Assembly (NCBI GenBank): GCA_002483105.1
Contig: DLHG01000013.1
Location: forward strand, 1,054,001-1,118,000
Length of the DNA stretch: 64,000 bases
Direction of reading: 5' to 3'
Source of the DNA: Bacteroidetes bacterium UBA7674
GTDB lineage: Bacteria > Bacteroidota > Bacteroidia > Chitinophagales > Chitinophagaceae
The position numbers were made by a program, and so were the translations under genes. Position 1 is the first letter of the stretch. Each line of letters begins with the position of its first letter. Shown piece by piece: positions 7,572-15,012 of the stretch. The notes under the pieces were generated by a model. The model was not told the DNA's origin. It was given only the letters and a program-made list of their open reading frames with translations, and did not search any database.

Positions 7572-10430
7572 ATGGATACCACCGCTGCTCAACCTCAAAT
7601 TGATTACTATTTCCTGCAAGGCGGAGGTGAGCTTGGAGCACTTACAAGAGCCTATGATTGGGATTCTACGCCACTTGGAACGCCCCAAAACTGGTCACAA
7701 AGCCTTCGTACGACACTTTCTATTATTCTCTCTTCGAGATTCCCCATGTTCTTGTGGTGGGGAGATGACCTGATACAGTTCTACAATGATGCATACAGGC
7801 CTAGCCTGGGTAGAGATGGCAAACATCCATTAGCGCTGGGCCAGAAAGCCGTTGATTGCTGGCCTGAAATATGGGATATTATTCATCCCCTCATTGTGCA
7901 GGTGAAAACTACCGGCGAACCTACATGGAGTGAAGACCAATTGATACCAATATATCGTAACGGACAACTGGAAGATGTTTATTGGACATTTGGCTACAGT
8001 GCTGTAAGAGGCGATTCGGGGGAAGTAGAAGGAGTTTTAGTGGTGTGTAATGAGACTACCGAGAAAGTGAGGGTGATCAATAAATTGAAGGAGTCGGATA
8101 CGCGTTTCCAACAATTTGTGGATGAGGCTGCGGTGGGCATAGTGATATTGAATGGCCCTGAAATGCGTATAGAAGTTGCCAATGATGCTTATGGCAGGAT
8201 AATAGATAAAAAAGCAGACGAGATAACAGGCAAAAGGGTGTTCGATATAATACCTGAGACAGAGCCCTATTTCAGGGAAATAGTGGAAAAAGTGAGAGTA
8301 AGTGGCGATACTCTATACCTATATGACTATCCTTATTTCGTGATGGTAGATGGGGAAAAGAGGGATGGATATCTCGATCTTGTTTACCAGCCATATCGCG
8401 ATTCTGAAAAGAACATTACCGGTGTAATGGTTCTTTGTCATGATGTGACAGAAAAGGTAATAGCGAAGAAAAAACTGGAAGAAAGCGAACAACGGTTACG
8501 CTCTGTAATAGAAGCGGCACCAATGCCTATTGGTATTATGACCGGTAAGGACATGCGCGTGACCTTTGCTAACCAGAGTATAAAACAGGCCTGGGGTAAA
8601 GGCAACGATGTGGAAGGCATGACTTTTAGCGAAATGCTGCCGGAATTGGAAGGTAAAGGATTTTATGAATCATTAGATACAGTATATACTACAGGAAAAG
8701 CATTCCATTCAAAGAATGAACGCATCGAGTTGGTTGTGGATGGTGTGCTCCAAACTTTCTATTATAACTATAGCTACAGTCCCTTGTTCGATAAAGACGG
8801 GAATGTATATGGGGTAATGAACACTGCGGCAAATGTTACTGATATAGAAATAGCACGCCAGAAGGTAGAGAATAGCGAACAGCGGGTACGCAGCATTATA
8901 GATTCGGCACCTTTCCCGATCGGTGTGTATACAGGCCCGGAAAAAACTATAGCCTTTGCTAACCAATCAATAATGGAAGTGTGGGGTAAGGGACATGATG
9001 TTGTAGGGAAAACATATACTGAGATACTTCCAGAACTGGAAAACCAGCTAATATTCGACCAGATAACTGCTGTGTATGAAACAGGCGAACCTTTCCACGC
9101 GCGAAATCAGCGCGTGGATCTGGTAGTTGATGATAAACTACAATCGTATTGGTTCAACTACAGCTTTACTCCCCTCTTTGATACTGACGGGAAAGTGTAT
9201 GGAGTTATGAATACGGCTGCAGAAGTAACCGACCTGAACCGCGCAAAGCAAAAAATAGAAGAAAGTGAGAAAACGCTTCGGAATATAATACTCCAGGCCC
9301 CAATGGCTACCTGCATATACCGTGGAGAAAAAGCAGTAATAGAGGTTGCTAATAATGCAATGTTTGATTTTTGGGGAGTTGAAGGTGATGAAGTAGTTGG
9401 CAAACCGCTTTTTGAGGCAATGCCCGATGTAGGCAACCAGGGATATGAAGAGATACTGAAAAATGTACGTGAGACAGGCGTGCCTTTCATTGCCAATGAA
9501 ATGATCGCTACGCTCAGGAGAGATGGTGTGCCTACCAATGCCTATATTAACTTCTCACTGGATCCGATAAAGGAAACAGACGGCACTATCTCGGCAATAC
9601 TAGCAGTAGCTATAGATGTCACAGCCCAGGTGGTTGCCCGGCAAAAAATAGAAGAGGTAGTAGCAGAACGCACTACTGAACTGGCAACAGCTAACCAGAA
9701 CCTGCAACGCTCTAATTCCGAACTGGAACAGTTTGCCTATATAGCCTCTCATGACCTGCAGGAGCCTTTGCGTAAAGTGAGGACCTTTGCTCAAATGCTG
9801 GAATCAACCTTGGGAGAAAACATATCTGATAAGGCGAAAAATTACCTGGAGAAAATTAATAGTTCTACGGGACGCATGACAGGACTTATACGCGATGTAC
9901 TACACTATTCACAGTTATCACGCAACGAACAACAGGCATTTAACACTGTTAATCTGAATGACGTTCTTGAAGATATAAGATCTGACTATGAATTGCTTAT
10001 ACTTCAAAAAAATGCGCTAATAACATTTGGCGACCTCCCAACTATCGAAGCCCTTCCACAACAGATGTCGCAGCTATTCGGCAACCTGGTATCCAATGCG
10101 CTGAAGTTTTCAAAAGATAGCAGACCAATAATAGAAATAAAAGCGGAACTGTTAAAGAATGAAGATGTACCAACTTCTTTACCCCCCGTGAAAGAAATCA
10201 ATTACTATAAGATACGAGTAAAAGATAACGGCATAGGGTTTGACCAGGAGCATGCAGAAAAGATATTCAACATCTTCCAGCGCCTGCATACCAAAACGGA
10301 GTATAGCGGTACCGGCATTGGCCTTGCAATGTGCAAAAAAATAGCGTTAAATCATCATGGAGATATTTATGCTACTTCCCGATACGGCGAAGGAGCTACA
10401 TTTACGATCATCCTACCCGGGGAACAATAA
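7572..10430 (+). CDS. Multi-PAS soluble sensor histidine kinase
   Basis: The 952-residue protein has no membrane segment and is predicted cytoplasmic. It has about five PAS domains (roughly 30-160, 175-300, 304-433, 434-563 and 564-690), a HisKA dimerisation domain with the phospho-acceptor His727 in ASHDLQEPLRK, and a C-terminal HATPase_c domain with the N box NALKFS, G1 DNGIGF and G2 GTGIGL. The third and fourth PAS units are both exactly 130 residues and strongly alike. The sensed signal is unknown. It follows the receiver gene at 7132, its likely partner. A long perfect hairpin ends the transcript. Confidence 0.95.
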   Translation: MDTTAAQPQIDYYFLQGGGELGALTRAYDWDSTPLGTPQNWSQSLRTTLSIILSSRFPMFLWWGDDLIQFYNDAYRPSLGRDGKHPLALGQKAVDCWPEIWDIIHPLIVQVKTTGEPTWSEDQLIPIYRNGQLEDVYWTFGYSAVRGDSGEVEGVLVVCNETTEKVRVINKLKESDTRFQQFVDEAAVGIVILNGPEMRIEVANDAYGRIIDKKADEITGKRVFDIIPETEPYFREIVEKVRVSGDTLYLYDYPYFVMVDGEKRDGYLDLVYQPYRDSEKNITGVMVLCHDVTEKVIAKKKLEESEQRLRSVIEAAPMPIGIMTGKDMRVTFANQSIKQAWGKGNDVEGMTFSEMLPELEGKGFYESLDTVYTTGKAFHSKNERIELVVDGVLQTFYYNYSYSPLFDKDGNVYGVMNTAANVTDIEIARQKVENSEQRVRSIIDSAPFPIGVYTGPEKTIAFANQSIMEVWGKGHDVVGKTYTEILPELENQLIFDQITAVYETGEPFHARNQRVDLVVDDKLQSYWFNYSFTPLFDTDGKVYGVMNTAAEVTDLNRAKQKIEESEKTLRNIILQAPMATCIYRGEKAVIEVANNAMFDFWGVEGDEVVGKPLFEAMPDVGNQGYEEILKNVRETGVPFIANEMIATLRRDGVPTNAYINFSLDPIKETDGTISAILAVAIDVTAQVVARQKIEEVVAERTTELATANQNLQRSNSELEQFAYIASHDLQEPLRKVRTFAQMLESTLGENISDKAKNYLEKINSSTGRMTGLIRDVLHYSQLSRNEQQAFNTVNLNDVLEDIRSDYELLILQKNALITFGDLPTIEALPQQMSQLFGNLVSNALKFSKDSRPIIEIKAELLKNEDVPTSLPPVKEINYYKIRVKDNGIGFDQEHAEKIFNIFQRLHTKTEYSGTGIGLAMCKKIALNHHGDIYATSRYGEGATFTIILPGEQ

Positions 10431-10440
10431 TATCCGAATA

Positions 10441-10489
10441 ATAAGAAACTAAAAGGGCTTCCGATGTGGAAGCCCTTTTAGTTTCTTAT
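10441..10489. terminator. Bidirectional terminator between convergent genes
   Basis: A perfect 22-base stem (10441-10462 with 10468-10489) closes over the 5-base loop gatgt. The stem bases next to the loop are G/C-rich and the outer part is A/T-rich, so it can work in both directions, for the kinase on the plus strand and the hydrolase on the minus strand. Confidence 0.85.
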
Positions 10490-10511
10490 CAACTTATGAT
10501 TGTCGCATTAA

Positions 10512-11642
10512 TTAGTATTGACCAAAGGCATCATCAATGAAATCACTGAAATGGCCTAAGTCCATGTATTGAGAAAGAGTGTGCGTGTTCTTTTTTGTAT
10601 CGCCTGTGAAGTTAGCTGACAGGAACTTCACATCGTTCTTTTCACCTATCATAGTTTTGTGTGTACGGTGTACTTCAGAGCGGCTAACACCTAAAGCGTG
10701 CTGTCCATAACGTGAAGCGAAAACGCTATACATACCTTTACCATTCACGTGATCGTGCTCGCTGTAACCTACTACTACCCTTTTATAGTTCTCGTTATCA
10801 TTCTCATCAATAGAAGTGTTATTGATATCATTGAAGGTTTGAACGCCCGGAATAGATGGAGCCAACATAGCCAAAGTGATGTTTTGCTGACGAGGAGTTG
10901 GTAAACCAAAGCCTATATCATCCAGGAAATACTGGAAATAACGGTCTCTCCATTTGTCAACGTTGAATAAAGCCTGTGTAGCAACACTAGCACCAATACT
11001 GTGCGTTAACAATGTAAGGCTGATATTCTCATCTACGTTAGCCAACAGCTTCCTCAAAGTATAACCTGCGAATACAGAGTTGATCTCAGCATTAGCGAAA
11101 GCAGTAGCAGGATTTTGATCCCTTAATGCATCCCAATAAAGTTCTACGTAAGTGATATCATCTTCGCCGGTATATTCATTGATCTTCTCACGAAGACGGA
11201 TATATTCCCAATAAGTGTAGCCGTTATCGAAGCCATGTATCATTACTACAAGTTTCTTCGATTTGCTTTCGCGCAATTTAGCATTAATAGTTTTAGCATA
11301 TTCTTTTAAAAGCTTCTTTTGTAAGCTTTCAAATGAATTTACTTTATAGGCCTTCGCCAGTTCATCAAAACCTTCTTCATCATGATACTTGAAATAAGTA
11401 CTCAGGTTTGCTGCATCACCATGACGGCACTTTCCATACTCTGAGTGGCAGAAATCGCCCTTCATATAGAAGATATTAGCATCAGCCTTAAAGCCATTGT
11501 TAGGATACAACTGGCCGTAACGGTCCATGTACATCCTGACAACTTTTTTTGATGGTTTTGGGTGATACAGAATATGCTCTGCAGAGGCATTCTGAGACAA
11601 AAAGCCTAAAAACGTAAGAAGGAGAAGAAAACGCATCCTCAT
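10512..11642 (-). CDS. Secreted alpha/beta-hydrolase-like protein
   Basis: The 376-residue protein starts with a signal peptide (MRMRFLLLLTFLGFLSQNASA), so it is exported. The central part has alpha/beta-hydrolase marks: the strand LVVMIHGFDNG (about 131-141, oxyanion region) and the nucleophile elbow THSIGAS with Ser215. His residues later in the sequence (YSEHDHVNG, HRTHKTM) could complete the triad. The elbow begins with Thr instead of the usual Gly, as in DUF900-like hydrolases. Substrate is unknown; esterase or lipase activity is possible. It is transcribed alone, divergent from ferritin, and convergent with the PAS kinase across a strong shared terminator. Confidence 0.7.
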   Translation of the reverse strand: MRMRFLLLLTFLGFLSQNASAEHILYHPKPSKKVVRMYMDRYGQLYPNNGFKADANIFYMKGDFCHSEYGKCRHGDAANLSTYFKYHDEEGFDELAKAYKVNSFESLQKKLLKEYAKTINAKLRESKSKKLVVMIHGFDNGYTYWEYIRLREKINEYTGEDDITYVELYWDALRDQNPATAFANAEINSVFAGYTLRKLLANVDENISLTLLTHSIGASVATQALFNVDKWRDRYFQYFLDDIGFGLPTPRQQNITLAMLAPSIPGVQTFNDINNTSIDENDNENYKRVVVGYSEHDHVNGKGMYSVFASRYGQHALGVSRSEVHRTHKTMIGEKNDVKFLSANFTGDTKKNTHTLSQYMDLGHFSDFIDDAFGQY

Positions 11643-11862
11643 AATAGTTCTGAATTTTGCACCAATATAATAAGATTAGTTTGTAAACGAAAGCCCTAAA
11701 ACGAATAAAAAATATTGTTTTTTGAATATTCCCCAAGAAAAACGCAGGTTTCAGGCTATTTACAGGACAATTCTGGGCATAAAAACGGTTAGTAATTAAA
11801 TAATTGCTGACTTTGAATTGTTGTGCTAAATGGTGTAAATTCATGACGTAAACAACGAACAT

Positions 11863-12378
11863 ATGCTCAGCAAGATCTTACAAGAAGCGTTAAACAAACA
11901 AGTAGCCCTGGAAGCAGCTTCCTCCCAGGCGTATTTAGCAATGGCATCGTGGGCGGATATACAGCCGGGTCTGAAGGGTGTAACAGAGTTCTTTTATCAA
12001 CAATCAGACGAAGAAAGAGTGCATATGCTGAAACTCATTAAATATGTAAATGAGCGTGGCGGATTTGCGGTTGTCCCTGCCCTGGAGCAGCCGATAGTTA
12101 CTTTTCAGTCCCTCAAAAGGGTATTTGAAGAGTTTATCCGTCACGAGATAGTAGTGTCAGAAGCTATTAATGAGCTGGTACACATGGCCTTCCAGGAGAA
12201 AGACTATGCTACTCACAATTTCCTGCAGTGGTATGTAGCTGAGCAGGTAGAGGAAGAACGTGTTGCACGTGAGCTAAATGAAAAGATGGAACTGATAGGA
12301 GAAGATAAGAGCGGCCTATACCTATTTGACCGCGATATATTGAATTACAGGAACACCGGAGGTGGCAAAAAACACTAA
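11863..12378 (+). CDS. ftnA: Bacterial non-haem ferritin
   Basis: The 171-residue protein is a four-helix ferritin that oxidises and stores iron in the cytoplasm. Ferroxidase ligands are present: Glu17 and Tyr24 in the first helix, the EExxH block around residues 50-54 (DEERVHML), a Glu in HEIVVSEAINELV, and Gln/Glu in YVAEQVEEERVA. The length and the EEQVEE-type ending of the fourth helix fit FtnA rather than bacterioferritin, since the haem-binding Met is not apparent. The upstream region is shared with the divergent hydrolase gene. The promoter of the next gene lies directly after its stop codon. Confidence 0.95.
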   Translation: MLSKILQEALNKQVALEAASSQAYLAMASWADIQPGLKGVTEFFYQQSDEERVHMLKLIKYVNERGGFAVVPALEQPIVTFQSLKRVFEEFIRHEIVVSEAINELVHMAFQEKDYATHNFLQWYVAEQVEEERVARELNEKMELIGEDKSGLYLFDRDILNYRNTGGGKKH

Positions 12379-12384
12379 AAATAA

Positions 12385-12392
12385 TATATTTG
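12385..12392 (+). promoter_or_regulatory. -7 box of the first small lipoprotein gene
   Basis: The octamer tatatttg matches TAnnTTTG exactly and lies 18 bases before the ATG at 12410. It decides the start: the in-frame GTG at 12362 lies upstream of this promoter and inside ferritin, so it is not the start. Confidence 0.65.
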
Positions 12393-12409
12393 CCCCCAAA
12401 AGCACTAAA

Positions 12410-12670
12410 ATGAAAAGCTGTTCAGTCCTCGTACTCATTATCGCGATAATGTCTGTTGTGTCTTGTAAGAAAGACTATAATTGTAAATGTACCGTTTCTG
12501 CTCTGGGAATACCCGTTTATGACACAACTATCAGCTTGGGTAAGATGAAGAAGAAGGATGCTAAATCCGAGTGCGATGATTATCAGAACAGCATTGAGAC
12601 TTTAGCCAACCTTGCTGCTACTATGGGCTTTGGCATTAGTATTAGTGCCGATTGTGGCATTGAAAAATAA
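12410..12670 (+). CDS. Small Cys-rich lipoprotein, copy 1
   Basis: This 86-residue protein begins with a lipoprotein signal peptide (MKSCSVLVLIIAIMSVVSC) with the acylated Cys at 19. The mature part starts CKKDYNCKC and has further Cys residues (ECDDY, ADCGIE). A second gene 160 bases downstream encodes a shorter relative with CKKEYTCSC in the same place and a shared K-K/S-DAK block, so they are duplicates. Such short lipoproteins occur in Bacteroidota, but the function is unknown. The paired Cys could form disulfides in the periplasm or bind metal. The start at 12410 is chosen because of the promoter and the signal peptide. Confidence 0.8.
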   Translation: MKSCSVLVLIIAIMSVVSCKKDYNCKCTVSALGIPVYDTTISLGKMKKKDAKSECDDYQNSIETLANLAATMGFGISISADCGIEK

Positions 12671-12694
12671 AGTATCCGTGCTACCACGTAGTAA

Positions 12695-12718
12695 AAAATA
12701 CCACAATTATGGTATTTT
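12695..12718 (+). terminator. Hairpin after the first small lipoprotein gene
   Basis: The arms aaaatacca and tggtatttt pair perfectly over 9 bases around a 6-base loop, 25 bases after the stop codon. It is A/T-rich and so a moderate terminator. Confidence 0.55.
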
Positions 12719-12737
12719 AATATAGTACAGCTGGGTT

Positions 12738-12745
12738 TACCTTTG
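12738..12745 (+). promoter_or_regulatory. -7 box of the second small lipoprotein gene
   Basis: The octamer tacctttg matches TAnnTTTG exactly. The gene starts at 12834, giving a long A/T-rich leader of about 80 bases, which may hold regulatory structure or only a loose ribosome-binding region. Confidence 0.55.
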
Positions 12746-12833
12746 TAATAATGAATTTTTAAAAAATACCTTTAAAAATTTAGAATTATAAAACAATCGA
12801 ACTATTTTCACACAAATTTTAAAAAAACCAGTT

Positions 12834-13049
12834 ATGAAAAAAATTGCCCCAATCGTTGCAATCGCTTTAGGCGCTATGTTCACTTCATGTAAGAAAGAAT
12901 ACACTTGTTCTTGCTCTTACACTGTAGGTGGTACAACACAATCAGTTGACGTAAAATCAGGCACTAAGCTGAGCAAATCAGATGCTAAGGCTTGGTGTAC
13001 TGCTTACACAAGCTCTGCTTGGACAGGCGTTTCTTGCAGTTTGAAATAA
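12834..13049 (+). CDS. Small Cys-rich lipoprotein, copy 2
   Basis: The 71-residue protein has a lipoprotein signal (MKKIAPIVAIALGAMFTSC, Cys19) and a 53-residue mature part with five further Cys. It opens with CKKEYTCSCSY and contains KLSKSDAKAWC, matching KMKKKDAKSEC of the gene upstream. It is therefore a paralogue of the protein at 12410. Each copy has its own promoter and terminator. Codons are the highly used ones for this genome and the terminator is strong, which suggests high expression (inference). Function unknown. Confidence 0.8.
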   Translation: MKKIAPIVAIALGAMFTSCKKEYTCSCSYTVGGTTQSVDVKSGTKLSKSDAKAWCTAYTSSAWTGVSCSLK

Positions 13050-13066
13050 TTTCAAAAAGCATTTTG

Positions 13067-13101
13067 AAGAAATGGGATCTCTTACGAGATCCCATTTCTT
13101 T
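13067..13101 (+). terminator. Terminator after the second small lipoprotein gene
   Basis: A perfect stem (aagaaatgggatctc with gagatcccatttctt) closes over a 4-base loop ttac and is followed by T-rich sequence. Confidence 0.85.
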
Positions 13102-13239
13102 TGAGAAGGGACATCATTTTAAAGTAAATGCAAAACAATTACTACAGAATACGAATTTGGCTTAAAATTTGCTGTATTTCAAATATAAATCAAGAAACGC
13201 CTATACGGTTGAATTGTACTTTACTAATAGAAGAGGAAA

Positions 13240-13425
13240 ATGGCTTTTAATATACCCCATAAAGAACAGACAGGTTCTAAATGGCTTACCGCTACACTAG
13301 TAAGTATTTATATTATTATTGCTGTGCTTGCAATACTTTACGGCGTAGAGAACTCTACAGCTAAGGATGCGACGCAGCAACGCTCCCTTTCAAATAAGTC
13401 TTATTCTATCCAGGGAACCCCTTAG
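13240..13425 (+). CDS. Possible small single-pass membrane protein
   Basis: This 61-residue frame has one hydrophobic segment (about residues 16-35, LTATLVSIYIIIAVLAILYG) between a short polar N-terminus and a Ser/Gln/Thr-rich tail. A purine-rich stretch agaggaaa sits directly before the ATG, which is a good ribosome-binding site for this genome. A tactttac box 20 bases upstream could be a weak promoter. There is no other gene in the 480 bases between the lipoprotein gene and the glycosyltransferase. No family is recognised; it may be real or chance. Confidence 0.4.
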   Translation: MAFNIPHKEQTGSKWLTATLVSIYIIIAVLAILYGVENSTAKDATQQRSLSNKSYSIQGTP

Positions 13426-13533
13426 AAAAGTTCCTTTTTTCATCCACTCACAGATATTTATGGGCAGTCAGCTTCTTTTTTAAGCGGAAGCTAGATATAT
13501 TGCAGTTTCATACTTACACATTTATTGACTCAA

Positions 13534-14244
13534 ATGCAAACCTGGTCTGTTGGGATATTATGCTATAATGAAGCCGGCACTTTAGAAAAAGTAACTACAG
13601 ACTTACTAAATGTACTAAAACAATTAAGCTCTACATTTGAGATAATTATTGTTGACGACCGTAGCACAGATGGCTCACGAGTAGTGGCCTACGACCTCGC
13701 AACTAAATACCCTGAAGTAAGGGTTATTTCTCATGAAGTAAACAAGGGCATAGGCGGCACGCTGCGTTCCGTTTATGAAAATGCTATTTATGAGAACGTT
13801 GGCTTTATTCCGGGCGACGGGCAGTTTGACATCAATGAATACCTTCCCTTTAAAGAAATCCCCGAAAATCACTTTGTCTCTTTTTACAGAAAGGAGAATA
13901 CTACTTATAGCCTGTTCAGAAATGCGCTGTCATTGATGAACAAAAAGATAAATGCCATTTTCCTGGGCATTACTATAAAAGATGTGAACTGGACCAAGAT
14001 CTACAAAAGAGCCGATCTCAGGAAGTTAAACCTGGAGCTCACCAGTTCACTGATAGAAAGCGAAATATGCGCGAAACTGCTGTATCTCAAAAAGCGGGTA
14101 ATTGAAGCAGAATCTAAATATTTGCCGCGCACCTATGGCGAGAGCAAAGGAGCCTCTATGAAGATCGTAAAAAAAGCAATGAAAGATACCTGGGCACTTG
14201 TACTGATAATGAAGCGCTTTAAGGCCGCTAATAAACAAAAGTAA
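13534..14244 (+). CDS. Family 2 glycosyltransferase
   Basis: This 236-residue protein has the GT-A fold marks of GT2 enzymes: SVGILCYNEAGTLEKV at the N-terminus, IIIVDDRSTDGS (sugar-nucleotide Asp pair) and GFIPGDGQFD in place of the usual DADGQ motif. It has no C-terminal membrane segments, so it is probably soluble or peripheral. A polyprenyl-phosphate sugar transferase is likely by resemblance, but the substrate is unknown. The first ATG at 13534 is preferred over a TTG at 13525. Its stop codon touches the stop codon of the convergent methyltransferase, with no bases between. Confidence 0.85.
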   Translation: MQTWSVGILCYNEAGTLEKVTTDLLNVLKQLSSTFEIIIVDDRSTDGSRVVAYDLATKYPEVRVISHEVNKGIGGTLRSVYENAIYENVGFIPGDGQFDINEYLPFKEIPENHFVSFYRKENTTYSLFRNALSLMNKKINAIFLGITIKDVNWTKIYKRADLRKLNLELTSSLIESEICAKLLYLKKRVIEAESKYLPRTYGESKGASMKIVKKAMKDTWALVLIMKRFKAANKQK

Positions 14245-14946
14245 TTATTGCTTTTGCATGTCGATGATACAGACCCAGTCTCCGCCTACATTCTCACAAA
14301 CAGCCTCCTTCACATCCAATTCCCTTAGCAACCACTCTTTAATAGGAAAGAAGTTCACATGCAGATCCAGGGTGTAATAATTATACTTCTGACGAGGCGT
14401 TACAATAATGAGTTGCTTTTTAGCCACACGTTTTAATTCGCTAACAGCACGTCTGAGGTCAAGTATATGCTCTACTGTGTGCGTACAGGTAACTATATCA
14501 AAAGAGTTATCAGCAAATGGTAACTTTTCTACCCAGCCGCTAACATAATCAGCTTTCAGCCCTTCTATATGATCCATCATATCACAACCTGTGAGCCGAT
14601 ATTGAGTACGTTGTGCTATCTGGTTGAGATAGTATCCCCTACCGCAGCCTACATCAAGCAATGTTTGTGCAGATTTATCCATATTATCAATAGAAAAATC
14701 AATACAGGCATCATTCATATCAGTAGGACGCTCTTTTGCCCTCACTTTTATTTTCTCATACATGCCGGAGTATTCAGCATCACTCATGTAGAGAACATTC
14801 TTCTTGAAATCCATGATCTCGTCAACATAAGCTCCCCTGAACCAGAAATGAAAAGCAGGATACATAAAAAAGCGGCTGTCTCGGACAACAGGGGGGAGCC
14901 AGTTGTCCATTATATATCTGATAGAATTGGTTATTTCCCTTTTCAT
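14245..14946 (-). CDS. Class I SAM-dependent methyltransferase
   Basis: The protein has the methyltransferase 11/25 layout: motif I LLDVGCGRGYYLNQIA, a following acidic residue in LTGCDMMDHI, motif post-I KLPFADNSFDIVTCTHTVEHI and LKRVAKKQLIIVTPR. This pattern is common in enzymes that methylate sugars, lipids or quinones. The ATG at 14946 gives 233 residues; an in-frame TTG at 14964 would add six. It abuts the GT2 gene tail-to-tail and is divergent from the membrane glycosyltransferase at 15013, so it may act on the same glycan (inference). Confidence 0.85.
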   Translation of the reverse strand: MKREITNSIRYIMDNWLPPVVRDSRFFMYPAFHFWFRGAYVDEIMDFKKNVLYMSDAEYSGMYEKIKVRAKERPTDMNDACIDFSIDNMDKSAQTLLDVGCGRGYYLNQIAQRTQYRLTGCDMMDHIEGLKADYVSGWVEKLPFADNSFDIVTCTHTVEHILDLRRAVSELKRVAKKQLIIVTPRQKYNYYTLDLHVNFFPIKEWLLRELDVKEAVCENVGGDWVCIIDMQKQ

Positions 14947-15012
14947 TATGGTATTTAATGTCAAAAATCTCTTTAAACAGAGTTATATTAGCAGGCAAAA
15001 TACACTACAAAC

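Noticed and set aside
12362..12409. GTG start for the first small lipoprotein, overlapping ferritin
   Set aside because: The promoter box at 12385-12392 lies after it, and only the ATG at 12410 gives a lipoprotein signal.
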